This document shows, in pieces, positions 22,082-35,426 of a stretch of DNA of 64,000 nucleotides. Source of the stretch: Proteles cristata cristata. Its lineage: Eukaryota; Chordata; Mammalia; Carnivora; Hyaenidae. The notes beneath the pieces are model-generated. The model saw only the letters and a list, made by a program, of their open reading frames with translations. It was not told the origin of the DNA and made no database searches. The DNA lies in the NCBI GenBank assembly GCA_017311185.1, contig JAESUZ010004907.1, positions 124,001 through 188,000 of the forward strand, given 5' to 3'. The position numbers were made by a program, and so were the translations under genes. How positions within the stretch are numbered: the stretch's first letter is position 1; each line of letters begins with the position of its first letter.

Positions 22082-23689
22082 TCTCAGGAGTTCAAGACCA
22101 GTAGTGTACCTAAGGCCAAAGTTAAATATTATGTTTAAAGGAAGATGCTGGCATTAAGTCAATATGGTATTAAGTCCCTATTTAATGGATGTTACCAGAG
22201 GGTGAGATTTACATTAGGCCCTTTGGAAGAAATATAGAGAAGAAAAATAGACGCCTGTCCTTGATAAACTTGTAATCTAGCATTCCTTGACCATGAGGAG
22301 AGAATTATAGGACTCAAATGAGAAAGATGTAACCATATACCCAATTACAGCTTGTTTTCTTCCCTACACCCCCTTCTGTCTTCCAATAAAAACACCCATC
22401 ACAATAGAATAACACTCAATTTTCGAAAGAGGGAAGAAAAGGCATCAGGGCATAGGATTCCTTGAAAAGCCAGTGATAGGACCTAGTGAACTAGTGAAAC
22501 AGCATCCCAGTTTTTCTAATTTCTCTTGTCCTCATCCAAGAATCTCCCATCTGTGGACAAAGACCAGAGGCTTAGGAGCTTTACTGTAAAATGTTTTCTT
22601 CCACTGAATAAAGGCAGCATGCACCCAGCAAATCTAAACGGTGAATGCTCAGAGAATGTTGGTTTTCTGGCCAGAAGTGAATTTTTTGCTGTGCTTGTGT
22701 GAACGTGAGCGGATCCGGAATCCATGCAAAATGTCTCCATAGGCAAGAGCGCAGGACAGTGAGCACTTTTGACAATAATTGTACACACATTTGGCAAACT
22801 GAGGCATGGAGAGCAGCCAAAGGCGATGCCTATAATGGTCTGACAAGCAAAGACCCTGGGGTGCGCTCCTTCACTAATAAAAAGGTTTCAGAGAGAAAGT
22901 GCATCAGAACTGCTAATCTAATAGCTTTCAATCCACCAAGGACAGCCGTTCTCTTTCAACATCAGCCAAGGGGCTGGTGGGTGCCAGGAGAGTGGACTTT
23001 GAGCTTCTCTGTGGTACGTGCAGAAAAATAAAAGACACTGTGTTTCAATTCCAAGAAGATTGTCAATGCACAAGTCTGTCATTCCAGAAAGCAACTTGAT
23101 TAGCAGGTCCTGCCTCATTGTTTTACTCTCATTAAAAAAGAAAGAAAGAAGAAAAAAGATGATGGAAATCTGGCAATTAATGCTGTTGATGTAGCAAATC
23201 CAACTGAAACATTAGTTATATTTTGTTGTGATGATTCTTACTTCTTCACGTGGTTAATATGTTATTATTTAAGAAATGCAAAAATGTGATAAAATCATTA
23301 TGAATATGTATAGGATCCCATTTGCCAGCGATTGTTACTGGTTTATAGCAAGTGTTACCTTACATTTTAGCTCTCTCAGGATGTTGAAATAAACGATACC
23401 CACGTTATAATACTTCATTAATAATTTCCATTGTAGAATTTTTAAAAACGACGTATCATAATGATATTTTAAGATTACATGAAATAAATTTCTGACAACG
23501 TTTAAATATTGACATTATTTGCAAAATGAAACAAAAATGTAATCACATACCTTCTAAGTATAAGCTACTCTTTTGGATTTCTTTAAGTGCTGGAAGAAAT
23601 GAACAAGCATTGTTATCTACTGCAGCCATAAAAAAATATTCTATTTTATTATACCACAGGCTACTAAAAAAATAACCCGACATTAGTAC
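22082..23689. other. Unique non-coding DNA
   Basis: No repeat is recognised with confidence. Overlapping frames on both strands between 22516 and 23118 (up to 110 codons) include no detectable domain, and none is favoured by splice context. Confidence 0.4.
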
Positions 23690-23860
23690 CAACAGTGGTC
23701 AGTACTTACTACGCTATCCAGAGTATATGTCAAGCATTGTATTATGTACTTAATGTATCTCACTTAATCTTTAAAATGGCCCCTGAAAGATAGGAATTTT
23801 TAACCTCTTTTTCAGATGAGTTCCCATAGAGGTTAAGTAATTTGCATGGGGTCAGGAATC
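23690..23860 (-). repeat. MIR element, antisense
   Basis: 'gtcaagcattgtattatgtac', 'atgtatctcacttaatcttt', 'ttcagatgagttcccatagag', 'gttaagtaatttgcatgggg' is the reverse-complement MIR order. Confidence 0.75.
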
Positions 23861-25241
23861 TTTGGCAACCACCATACTCTGACTGGTAGTGTTTTAAGTT
23901 GAATAGAAGCTTCTTTTTCCAGTGGAATATGGGTCTTTAGTTATTACATTGCATACAGGGGTTAATGTCTCCACCTAAATTGTAAGTTGTACGTATGGAT
24001 TAGTGCTGTCTGTTAGCCCTTGGAATGATGGCCATAAGCTTGGCATACTTAAGCAACCGCAAAAATTGAGATAGTGTGTGTGAATATCGCTTCCAGTCGC
24101 CTCCATGGGGAGAAAGATAAAGCTATAGAAAATTGCAGTTGACTGGAATCAAGCTACACTAGTTGCTTACAATTGATTGTGTGTTATTCAACCACAAAGA
24201 TAAATTAGAACATGGACGTTCTGCAATAGAAAAGTGGTTTAGATGTCACAGGCCCAGTATGACTATTTTTATCTCTCAGTTGTAAACCATAGCTTAAGGT
24301 GGCTGAAATGACATTGAACTGTTTTTCTCCTTGATGATTTACAGCCTGTACAGTGCATTTGTAAGAGCAGATGTCACATTTTATGTATTTGAAAGTGTCA
24401 ACTCTGCTGACTTATGTCTGAAGATTCTGTTCTTGAATCAATAGAATGTAGTGATTTCCATTTCTTAAGAGTGATTTCCTCGACATCATAAAAAACATAT
24501 AGTGACTATTGGTCATTATAATGCGGCAGTTAAACTCTTATTTTTGGTCTGGTATTTTACATACATCATCCCGTTGATCATTATTTGGTGAATTCTGACT
24601 TGAATGAGCAAGGAAGCTTCTAGTGAGCGGACCATGTTTGTGCTTAAACAAATTAAAAAATGTTTGCATTTCATCCCAGACACAGCTGTCCGAAGTCTAA
24701 GATGGATTGAGCAAAGGAAAATGCATCAGGGTTTTCATAATAAAAAATTATTCCCAGAAAGTCCACATATACTTTATTCATCCCATATTTCAAATTGATT
24801 TTCATTTTACCATTTAGGGTGCAGTTACTGGGAGTCCCATCTTTTAAAAAGTCAAATTTGCATTTAAATAGAAACTGTTTCAATCATTTAACATCTGAAA
24901 ACCCGAACATTTTATTCATTCTTTTTTTTTTCTATCTCTTTTCTGCCTTTCACTGTTGAAAAAAATCTCGTGTTGTACTTTTCCATAATCATCATGAATT
25001 CTGAGCTTCACTATAGACTGTAAACTTCCTCTTCCTTATGTTACTCATTAAAATCCCATTGCTAATAGATCTTGTGAAATAGGCCAGGCGCAGGTGAAGA
25101 TAAAGTAGGATAGAAGGAACTTTATAGCTAACAAGTCATGGCAACCCAGTATTTTCTTCAATTAGATTTGAAAAAAGAAAAGATTACAATGAATATATCT
25201 TATAAATAAATATAGTAACCAAACAGCGGGGGAAAGGCATT
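23861..25241. other. Unique AT-rich non-coding DNA
   Basis: Nothing is recognised; there are short frames only. Confidence 0.4.
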
Positions 25242-25483
25242 GAAAATAACTATCGTGTTGGGGCTCCTGGGTGGCGCAGTTGGTCAAGCCTCTGACTTTG
25301 ACTCAGGTCATGACCTCACGGTTCGTGGGTTTGAGCCCCGTGTCTGGCTCTGCACTGACAGCTCAGAGCCTGGAGCCTGTCTTCAGATTCTGTGTCTCCC
25401 TCTCTCTTTGCCAGCTCACACTCTGTGTGTTTTTCAAACATAAGCAAACATTGAAAAAAAAATTTAAAAAGAAAATAGTAATC
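25242..25483 (+). mobile_element. CanSINE, sense, with target-site duplications
   Basis: The body runs from about 25260 to 25470, beginning GGGGCTCCTGGGTGGCGCAG. Flanks GAAAATAACTATC (25242-25254) and GAAAATAGTAATC (25471-25483) match at 11 of 13 bases. The B box is GGGTTTGAGCCCC, a decayed CpG. Confidence 0.92.
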
Positions 25484-26086
25484 ATGCAAGTTGTTACCTT
25501 TAAAAATGATGAAATAATATAACAATTTTTACTACCTGGGAATTACCTGTAACTATGTTCATGAAAAAGTATAAATGCGTAAAAATATTTTGAAGGTTGG
25601 GTTGACTTTTGTTTATTTAAAATTAATCAAGGCCGTTTGTGCTGGAAAGAAGATAAAACCAAAAGTGGTTTTATAAAAATGCAATTAGCTCAGAACTCTC
25701 AAGTTAAAAATCTGAAAATACAATGAAACACTGGCTTAAATGTGAGGAAATGGAACTTTGCTGGTCAACATGTATAGACATTTATGTTTCCCTTTCCATT
25801 CATTTGGGACATCATTTTCAACAACGCAGCAGCATCAAGAAATGGCGTTAGTTGCCTGGAATTTCTAGTGTGTTTGTTCTTCCACAAAACTGCTTAATGT
25901 TAATGACTGATTTATTCCTGGGAAGACAGGCTATTTATGATGTTTATCTTTTTGCATACTTACAGTCTCTGTACTTATAAAACAAACAAAAAACAAAAGG
26001 CACTATAATTCACATTCACCTAATAATATGGCATAGATATTAAATGATTAGAAGATATTTTAATATATTTTAGTTTCATTTTATGA
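25484..26086. other. Unique AT-rich non-coding DNA
   Basis: Nothing is recognised. Confidence 0.4.
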
Positions 26087-26362
26087 TGTGCCCGTGTTTT
26101 TATTTTTTAATTTTAGTTTCTTTAAATTTTTTTAATGTTTACTTTTTAATTTTTTTTGAGAGAGAGACAGAGATAGAGTATGAGTGGGAGAGGAGCAGAG
26201 AGAGAGGGAAACACAGAATCTGAAGCAGGTTCCAGGCTCTGAACTGTCAGCACGGGGCCTGATGTGGGGCTTGAACTCACAAACTGCAAGATCATGACCT
26301 GAGCCGAAGTCGGCTGCTCAACCAACTGAGCCACCCAGGCGCCCTGTGCCTGTGTTTTTAAA
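26087..26362 (-). mobile_element. CanSINE, antisense, with target-site duplications
   Basis: The body runs from about 26105 to 26344. Flanks TGTGCCCGTGTTTTTATT (26087) and TGTGCCTGTGTTTTTAAA (26345) are the duplication. The 88-codon minus frame is its translation. Confidence 0.92.
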
Positions 26363-26524
26363 TAATACATTTCAGTTTTGAAAATTGTATCATTGTCAAG
26401 GCTCCTTGACAATGGGCAGGTAGTTTCATCAAAAATGGGAATGTTGCATTAGCCAATTATTGATAAGACATGATAATTCTACTCTGAGTATTAGAACACT
26501 TGGTTTTCCTGCTCTCTTGAGATT

Positions 26525-26526
<2 letters not shown>

Positions 26527-26569
<43 letters not shown>

Positions 26570-26582
26570 TGTGTGTGTGTTT
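26527..26582. repeat. (GT)n microsatellite
   Basis: About 56 bp of GT units with a single TTTG interruption, probably length-polymorphic. Confidence 0.93.
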
Positions 26583-28304
26583 GCAACTAACAGGGCTTCA
26601 TATATCGTTTTTCTACCTGGTTTAGCTTATAGCCATTTCTTACTTTTAGAATAATGATAAAAATGTCAAACTAAGCAGACCCAAGCTACTCAAAAGAAAA
26701 GTACTTTTGAATCTTTGTTTTGTTCTATTAACAGATCCCTATCTCAAGAGACGCTTATTTTTATCTTCAAACTCAGGTCTGTCATTAAAACTCACAACTG
26801 CAGCTTATCTGCGTCCTCACATGCTCAGGTAACTGCGTAAGGCCCAAAATGCCATGTTCTCAGTTTTACTCAGTCCTGTCGGTCCAGATGGCATCAAAAC
26901 TGATGACTGATTGCAGGCAGGTGGTGGAGTCACTTTTCCATCATGATGGCAGTTTTTTAGGGCGGGGGTGGTGGTATGTGTCAGGTAAAAGTGAGGGCGA
27001 TTGAGCCACAAATATTTAGCGTTGCGTAAGTCAAGACAACTAGTAGTATAGAATTAGAAAGGGAAAGACAGAAACAGCCGTCTGGTAGCTCTAGCTGGTT
27101 CTTTGCTGCATGAACACCATAGTCTGCTTTCGAAAGGCTGTCACCTTGAAAGTCTGTCTAAACACAAGGAACCCAGGAAAATCCTTTATGTCACACTGGA
27201 GATGAATGAGCAGAGATAGATTGTGAGTGATCTTAGTGCATACAGGTATTCAGAGGACTCAATGCTGCTTGGAGACTGTTCTAGAGATTGCTCTCGTGGG
27301 AAAGACTACAACAATTAGTAACTGTGCTACGCTTGTATCATAATTCTATTTACCTGTCCATATTCTCTGTCTATGTTGAGTATTTAGATTGATCAGTGGG
27401 AAGGTGAATGGGAAGGCACACACAAATGAGGAAAGCACTTTTAAATCCCATAATTGAATTGCATCATTCGAGTTTAATGTCTTGAATTATTTCAGTATTT
27501 TTCTTGGTGTCCTGAATTTTTTACAATGAGAGTTGTGATGTGTGACAAAAAGAAAATTTGCAGCGGAGTTTTGATCTCTTTAACGAGATAGTCTGTGTGT
27601 GTGTGTGTGTTTCTGATTGTTGATGTAATATTGCTACACAGATGTCAAACATTACAGACGTTTTTAACTGTCAGTTTTTATATGCAGCTATTCAAAGTCA
27701 AGGCAGTACTGATCTAGAGCAAGTTACTTGTGAAGTAACGATGCTAAATAATGTGAATCAATTATACAGATCGGTAGTGCAATTGGGAGATTTCCAGCCA
27801 ACTAAGTATGTCTAAACAACAACAACAACATTCTGTTGCCACTGGGTGGATCTAAAAGATATTTATAATGAAACACTTTGACTCGGTTATAAATCCAGAG
27901 GATAGCACAATATCTAGTTGCATTTTTCTGTTGCATCCAGCTCATTTTTTCCAATGAACTTTAAATAATGCTCATGTAGCCCGCAGCACCTCCTTTCTAC
28001 ATACTGGGTATTCCCATAATGTCTTCCCTATAATTACTTTATTATTTCTAGAGTGTATCACCATAGACAGGATTTTCCTTCCTTATCACTTTCTCTTTAA
28101 TATCACTTCTCCCTTGCTGCCAATCAATTTGATTTAGCTTTATTTTATAACCCCCTCAGCTATTATCTGTAAGAACTGAATATACACATCCATTCTTTTC
28201 ATTTCCTCCAAAGAATTTCCTGCTCTTTTACCCTGTATACAGTAGGTCTTTTTAGATCAAATTCTTCCTCCTGTAAAGATATATTTTAAAAGGGTACCCA
28301 ACTG
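26583..28304. other. Unique non-coding DNA with short microsatellites
   Basis: Contains (GT)n at 27594-27611 and (AAC)n at 27818-27832. No gene or retroelement is recognised. Confidence 0.4.
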
Positions 28305-28310
28305 TGTGTA

Positions 28311-28350
<40 letters not shown>

Positions 28351-28408
28351 CTATATGAATAGGCCACACACACACACACACGTACACACACACAGACACA
28401 CACACACG
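28305..28408. repeat. Facing (TG)n and (CA)n arrays: long imperfect palindrome
   Basis: A TG array (28305-28346) is followed by the short palindrome CCTATATGAATAGG and then a CA array (28364-28408). The two arrays are complementary and the central element is self-complementary, so one strand can fold into a hairpin with roughly 40-nt arms. Confidence 0.92.
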
Positions 28409-29129
28409 GTATATATACAAATATGTAGATTCCTAATTTCTCTTGGTCTTCCAATCTTCATTTCTGAGATTGCAGAATTCCAAATAAAAGCATACTTTTA
28501 CATTGTTTTAGGTTTTAAATCTGAATTTTAAAGCTAAATCCAGTCCCTCTTGTGGCTACGATGTAAGTTCCTGTGTTGATCACACAAAACGACTTGGCTC
28601 TCTCTTGTCCAGTCATGACCCACTAGGAACTCAAGGTTAATAAATCTAATTTTCTCTAGAAGGACCGCAGAGTCACACTGTGAATTTAACTCAGTAGCGC
28701 CCCACACCTCTTTCTAGAAAAATCTATCACCAGGCCATTACATCTTTCGTGACTTCCCCTAGCCATTTGCACTGCCTTTGGCACATGTAAACAGAAATAC
28801 TCCTGCTATAGATCTCATGAATCTGTCTCTTTCAGATGAGTCCTCTCTAGAAGCATTCTTATCTCAAAGTGATCAAACCTCAATGCGTTTATTTAATATT
28901 TTAAATCAGAATACGCCCTGGGTGATGTCACTGACCCCACATTCCACACCTTTTTTTTCCTTCCCCCTTCAGTGTCTATAGAATTTCCGCAAGTAGCGTT
29001 GAAAATGCTTTCTACTCCTGTTTTTTAGTTTCCAGAGATTCTGTTGCTTTACCTCTTAGTTTCTTTTCTTTTTCCTTTGACTTGCTATAGCATGCAGGAA
29101 CTTAACTTCCTTTTGTTGACCACAGTGCT
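28409..29129. other. Unique non-coding DNA
   Basis: Nothing is recognised. The 67-codon frame at 28778 has no family match. Confidence 0.4.
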
Positions 29130-29390
29130 TTAATTTCTTTAAATTTTTTTTTTATTTTTTAAAAATGTTTTATTTATTTCTGAGAGAGAAGGAGAGAGAG
29201 AGACAGAGTGAGCAGAGGAGGGTCAGAGAGAGAGGGAGATACAGAATCTGAAACAGGCTCCAGGCTCTGAGCTGGCTGTTAGCACAGAGCCTGACGAAGG
29301 CCCGAACCCACGAACCGGGAGATCATGACCTGAGCTGAAGTCGGACGCTTAACCGACTGAGCCTCCCAGGCCCCCCGTGATTTCTTATCT
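29130..29390 (-). mobile_element. CanSINE, antisense
   Basis: The body runs from about 29144 to 29376, ending '…gcctcccaggcccccc' (reverse complement of a mutated GGGGCGCCTGGG start). The target duplication around TTAATTTCTT / GTGATTTCTT is short and imperfect. Confidence 0.9.
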
Positions 29391-30152
29391 CTTTCTGAAA
29401 TTCTTTACTGATGTTCCAAAGATCAACGAATTCCTCTTTCATTTGTGTTTTGGACTTCTTCATCAAATTCATTTTTAATAAACTGGTCACTTGTATTGGC
29501 TTTAAGTTAGTAATGTTCAAATCATGTCTCTAACCTCAAAAGCAAAAGTATTTTGCTCTCCTTTCATGCTGGTCTGGTCACCAAGGAGAGTTGCAAAAAT
29601 TCTCTATAACAGTTTGTACTTAGTTTTGTTTCAGTTATTGAGGAGGTTCAGCTGCTGTTGGAAATGCATGTCAGCAAAACAAATGTTTTAATGTTAAAGC
29701 AAACATTTTGATTATAAACATGATGCCAAAGAAAACATTTGGTAGCAGCTCTAGGAAGCAACAGATAGAACTGAATTAATAAAATGAATTAGTCACTGGC
29801 AATTTTGGAGTGGACTCCGTTAGAAGGATTTAGAGGACTTAGGACACTCATCTAATGTCTTAGACTCAGGCTACTCTACTGTTTGAGATCAAGTTCAGCT
29901 TTTGGACTTTCATATTCAAAATGGAATATGAATTGATTATTCAGTTAACAGAATCTTCGTAAGCAGAGAATTTTGATTATATGTCCCTAACTGTTGTTTG
30001 GGGACCAGATACATTTTTTAGGCTGCTGATTAATAACCAAACATTTTTCATATCTTAACATATATTTTTATTGAGCCGAAGCCAATCATCTTCCTCATAA
30101 TAAATTAATTACTTTGTACCTACTCACCAGTGATTATCTGATAGTAATATGA
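29391..30152. other. Unique AT-rich non-coding DNA
   Basis: Nothing is recognised. Confidence 0.4.
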
Positions 30153-30407
30153 CCAAAGTATTATATCCTTTAAAAAAATTTGTTTAATGTTTTATTTATT
30201 TACTTTTGAGAGCAAGAGAGACAGAGCATGAGCAGGGAAAGGGCAGAGAGAGAGGGAGACACAGAATTGGAAGCAGGCTCCAGGCCCTGAGCTGTCAGCA
30301 CAGAGCCCGACGCGGGGCTTGAACTCACGAACTGTGAGATCATGACCTGAGCTGAAGTCGGATGCTTAACTGACCGAGCCACCCAGGTGCCCCCAAAGCA
30401 TTAGATC
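30153..30407 (-). mobile_element. CanSINE, antisense, with target-site duplications
   Basis: The body runs from about 30168 to 30392. Flanks CCAAAGTATTATATC (30153-30167) and CCAAAGCATTAGATC (30393-30407) match at 13 of 15 bases. Confidence 0.93.
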
Positions 30408-33150
30408 TGATGGTGTAGTCTGAGCATTTTTGTAATATTAATGGCCTGAGATGAAGCAACTTCCAAATTTATAATACCATTATAAACGATACGTATATTG
30501 AAAATGCGTACTTTATGCAGGGTCAAACGTAAGAAATTACTAGTGAAATATTCCTCTGATTCTCTGTTGCCTGTGATTCTGAGCCTTTATTTTGAAGATA
30601 TTACATGCTCAGTAAGATTTGGCCAAATGCTGATCTGCAAACGCAGTACTTAAGTGGAGCAGAGGAATGACTGAATCACTGACCCTGATATCCTTCCTCG
30701 ATTGGCAGCCTGATGAATACAGTTGTTCCGCTTGGATGGGACAGGAATCTGACTCTGAGGTTCCAGGCCTCGGGAGCCTGGCAAAAAAATCTTCAGAAGG
30801 AGAAGACTCACAAAGTGCTAGTCCCCAGGCACAAATGCACTTAACTGGAGTCCGAAGGTTGTTCAGCAGAGCTGGCGGCTCATGCCATCATCGGCTTGGG
30901 TGCTCTCTTGCTGCTATCTACCTCCTCGCTAGATCGTCCCAGCAGTAACTTCCAGATTCTCTCCTGCTGCGGTTTACATTACACCTGCTTGTGCATATCT
31001 ACCTTTTTTCATGGGCTCCTGCAGCTTTCTGATGTCTACCTGTGAATGTTTGGGGGAAAGGCCCTGTCACCTTTCGCTTGTTTGGCATTGGAGATGGTCT
31101 TACCTTTGTATTTTTAGACATCCTCTTTCAGCGTGTGCTGACAGAGAGGGGCAGTCAGTCTCCTTCCGGTTACTCGTGTGACCATGTATGTTTCATATAG
31201 CGGTGCATTTCTAAAAATAACCTAGGTAGACAATCAACCACCACAGAGCTGCGCGAATCTAAAAGAGTGTCCCAGAGGCAGAGCTCCATGTCCGAGGCTG
31301 AAATGGGGGGGTGGGGGGTGTGCGGCCGACCGTAGGGGTAGTGATTGCATGAGTGAGTGGCTAGACCATCAGCTAATTCCAGCAAGCAAACCCAATCACT
31401 TCATCAGCTGAAACTCAACCATCATGGCCTTTTCAAAAGAAATTGGTGGGACTATTTCACTTTTGTTGTTTTTATTAAACAAAGACTGGTTTCCTAGTGA
31501 GGATAAATGTAGCTTGATTTGCCTATAGCAATACGTATTTTTCACATCATGTTCTTTTCAAGTTCAGCTCATTCATCTCATTCAGTACAAAAAGAATCAG
31601 ACTGGAGACCATCTCCTCTTCCGGTATCTTGATGTAACACACAAAAGAGTCAATTAACGTTATAGGAAAGGGACACTCACCCAATTTCTGTTTCCCTTAA
31701 TTTTTCCCAAAATTATTCTGTTTCTTATTTTCTTTTTTGTTATAACCCACCCTTTTCCAAAAAGGACTGAAAAGAGAGTCCTGATGGCTATAATCTCATC
31801 TGCGTGAAGGACCAGAATGCTGATAACTGTGAGCTGGGGGCCTGATGTTCCTCTGTAATGAGACCCTGTTGCCTGGGAGGGAAGACCCTCTGATGTTGGA
31901 CTTGGCCCTGGCCAGGCCTGTCTCAGTCATTCCATGCTCTCCATCTCTGCTTAGCTTCCTAACATGGGAGAACATGGCCACGACCTTGTAAAGACTAATT
32001 AAACAATACAGGTAGCAAAGCTGAGCCCTGAAATATGTTTCACCCAGGCAAAGCATTTTCAGGGAAGAGTGCATTTCTTCACATTCTCCAGGACTGAAAG
32101 GAGAGTGGAAATATGCTTGTCAGAAAGAGTAAAACTGCTATAAAAATTACAATGTTCAAACTGGACGAGGAATAGATTTCCATATTTATTGAGTAAGGGG
32201 AGAACAGGCTCCGTAACGGAGGGAATACCAACTAGATGAAATGTGGCTTCTGGGACAAGTAAATTAAAATGATTCCCAGCCTCAGGAAAAACCCACTAAA
32301 AACAACTGCTTTTTACACTGTCTCATTACTGAGTGAGTCACCTCGGTTTTGAAATGGCACAAAGTAATCGAAATGATATTTTACCTGTTGGTAAGGATTC
32401 ATTCAAGCAAGTACCTCACTGAGGTGCCAAATGCTGAAGTGTGTTTTTCATGATGGAAAAGATGACTGGCGTATGAAGAGATGGGCTAATCTCTTTCCTC
32501 CAATTCACCATATTTTTACAACATAAAAAGAACACATTTATTTTTCTGTTTTGGAGATAGTCACTTTTGAGTGGCTTTCTAGCTTTATTGTTCAAATCGT
32601 GCATTGTTTCCAGACACATGTGGCATCCGGAGCAATGGTGAGATCTTGATAAATAGCACCTTTGTATGCTAGGTATCAGCTCAATTTGATATAAATAGTA
32701 AGTAGTATTTGTTGTGACATTAAAACAAAACAAGATGATTTTTTTGCAATCTTTATGTTGCTTGTTAGGGCTCTGGAGTCCGACTCCTCGTAAGAGGGGA
32801 CCCAGAAGAAATTGGGGACTCGTAAGCAGAAATTCAGAAAACTCACTTTGTCTTTGGGAAATTGAAATAGAAATTGTGTCTTTGGGGAATAAATCCCTAG
32901 CTTCTATATTATGAAGGGGCTACTTGTTGGTATTCAGCTTATGAAATACGAAAAGCGTCACACTGGGGGATAAATTGGGATTTGTAATAAATGCTCTACC
33001 GTTAGAGACGCATCTCCATTATCATAGCCGTTACCTCTCAAGTGAAGTTGAAATAGAGCTAGTGGTGGATGGTACAGATGGTGATGACATTGGTGATGAA
33101 AGATTTACAATTTTAAATAAGCTTTGTTTCCTAAGTTGACTATATATAAA
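30408..33150. other. Unique, SINE-free non-coding DNA
   Basis: About 2.7 kb without a recognised retroelement. Two close G-runs (GGGGGGG T GGGGGG, 31305-31319) lie near 31.3 kb. The 93-codon frame at 30667-30948 and the minus frames around 31.8-32.7 kb have no recognisable domain. Confidence 0.4.
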
Positions 33151-33310
33151 TAAAGGTGTGTTCTCTGCCACCGAGGAGCTCACTCATAATCTAGTAGGAC
33201 AGACCATTGTGGAAATAATTTGCGGACGTGACGTACACAGACGCAAGGATGTACAGCACGGAGTAGGGATAGTGATGCAGAAGAAAAGAGGAACGATGAG
33301 AAGATTTGGC
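33151..33310. repeat. Possible ancient interspersed repeat
   Basis: 'tctgccaccgaggagctcact' followed by 'ctagtaggacagaccattgtg' resembles the old motif 'ctgccctcaaggagctcacagtctagtgggg'. The family is not assigned. Confidence 0.4.
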
Positions 33311-33828
33311 TCAAGTGGCCAGAAAGTAATAAGGAGCCGTCAGTCTTCACAGGCTTCAGGGCAGTGGGCTGCCCCCCACCCCTGGACAGGTGGGCTGCCC
33401 CTCCGGTGGTTTCCTTACCTGTATGGAAATGAATCTCAGGTCAACAGGGGAAAGAATCCAACAACTGGGCTTCGGGTCATCTCTGAAAGATTAGGAAGCA
33501 TTTAGCACGTTTGGTTGATTGAGTATACGTTTTTAGTTGCGTGGCCTTGCTTTTCCATGCGCCCTCTTCCCTCAGTAACACAGTCCGGCCACAGAACTAC
33601 TGCCCTGGGTACACTTAGAGGGTAGCAGTAGGGAATTAGCAGTCAGGCCATTTAAAAAAAAAATCAGCATTCTAGACCATAGGACTTTTCTAGAAGAGGG
33701 ACTTAGAGTTCCTAAGAGCCCTGGGGATTTTGTTTTTTTTTTTCCTAAAAAGAACAACAACGTTTTTCTTTGAAAGTTATAGTCTAAATATAGGTATAAG
33801 ACTATACTTTTTTTTTCTTTAGTGGAAG

Positions 33829-33842
33829 CACGCACACACACA

Positions 33843-33873
<31 letters not shown>

Positions 33874-33874
33874 T
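33829..33874. repeat. (CA)n(TG)n palindromic microsatellite
   Basis: A CA run passes through a central ACGT (33844-33847) into a TG run. The arms are perfectly complementary for about 14 bp and the whole tract is alternating purine-pyrimidine, so it may adopt a cruciform or Z-DNA. Confidence 0.93.
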
Positions 33875-35209
33875 CTAGTCATTTCTTCATTGTGCAAATT
33901 TGAATAGATTCATCTAAACACACACTCATCACAACACTACGGGATTGTCTGAGCCCTCTTCTCAGGCACTGCCAGACCCCTTGACTAAACGTCCATCAGA
34001 AACGCAGACGCTTCTATACTGAAGTCTCTATGTTACCGAAAAATTCTAACATCATCTTCATGGACAGGACTGAGAAAGAAGGAAGGTCATTTCCTTTTAT
34101 CCACTGTCTTGCTTTCTTGCTGTTCTAGATTTAGCTCAGATCTCGAGAAACTTCTGATTAATAATGACAGGAAACAATGTGGATCTAGGCTACAATAGGC
34201 TGTGTTCTATTTTTGAAAGCTTTTTCCTATAGGTAGAACACTTCACAAGGTCTGCACGTTGACCCTATAGCATTATACCACCAAGGCATCTGGTCACCCA
34301 GCCTTAATTGTAAATGATTTTTCCCCTTAGGTCCTCAGAGGTGATTCTAGAATTTCCCAGGGGGACTATTGCAAGTACATTGAGGATGCGAATTATGCGA
34401 AAAGGACAAAATTAATGACTTAAGAGTAAAGGTCTGCGATGTTAGATTTAAAGGGAATATATTCAGGCTAGGTTCCCTCCCTGCCCTGAGCTCTCTCTAG
34501 AGGCTTGAACCTTGGATGGCATGACAGGAATGAAATGCCCGGTCAGTCCCAGAACCCCATCTTGGTCTTTACCCTTGGCCATTACCATTATAGTGTTTTC
34601 ATTTCCTTTCTGGAGAAACTCTGGCCTCAACTTATTTTATATGCGTTCATTATCTTCCCGTGGAAAGTTTTTTGCTGTTCTGGAAACTGTGGATGAGAGA
34701 GAGGTTTTCCCGTGTGGCCCAGTGATTCCTGGCCTGGGCTTGGGAACATCCTGTGATTACTTGGCAGCTTCCTCCTTCTGCCGTTCCTGGTGGGACTTCA
34801 TTACTATTCGTCAGAGTCAGTAGGTCCTTGAAGATGCTGTAAGCCATAACTATCCCTGGGCCATGCACCCCTCTTTGCTGTCAATGAAACCCATCCCAAT
34901 TCAAACGGTACATGTGCTCTGAAGTTTGAGGGCAATGATGCCAGACCTCTCACATATAGAAATTCTGGAGTCTTCCTTTTAGGAAGACCTTTGCTGTTCT
35001 GTCAACCCCTAGAGCAGGAGAAGTGATTCTTCCTGGTCAGGGTTCCAGGTTGTTGGCTGAGTTCCCACTGTCTGTCATGGTTGCACCCCCACTTCTCCAC
35101 CATCTACAGAACAGAGGTGCCGGGTTGAGCCCACTGACTGATGGAGCCTTTCCTGACAAGCAAGGGTCACATATACTCTCACTCTCCCTGTTCTCTTACA
35201 TCTTGCCCC
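33875..35209. other. Unique non-coding DNA
   Basis: No retroelement is recognised. Frames at 34505-34823 overlap on both strands without family resemblance. Confidence 0.4.
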
Positions 35210-35426
35210 CCCCCAAATGTTGATTTATTTTGAGAGAGAGAGAGAGAGAGCAAGCATGCATCCATGCAAAGAAGAGACCAAGAGAGAGGGATAGAGAGAA
35301 TCCCAAGCAGGCTCCTCACTGTCAGTGCAGAGCCCGATGCGGGGCTCGATCTCACAAACCATGAGATCCTGACCTGAGCTAAAATCAAGAGTTGGATGCT
35401 TAACAGACTGGGCCACACAGGCACCC
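35210..35426 (-). mobile_element. CanSINE, antisense, diverged
   Basis: It carries GA-rich, 'gcaggctcc', 'cagagcccgatgcggggctcg' and 'gatcctgacctgagc' blocks in antisense order. The ending '…gccacacaggcaccc' is mutated. No clear target duplication is seen, so it is probably older. Confidence 0.88.

Noticed and set aside
26460..26654. Frame with a long Val-Cys repeat
   Set aside because: Translation of the (GT)n microsatellite.
28257..28531. Cys/Val- and His/Thr-repeat frames
   Set aside because: Translations of the TG and CA arrays.
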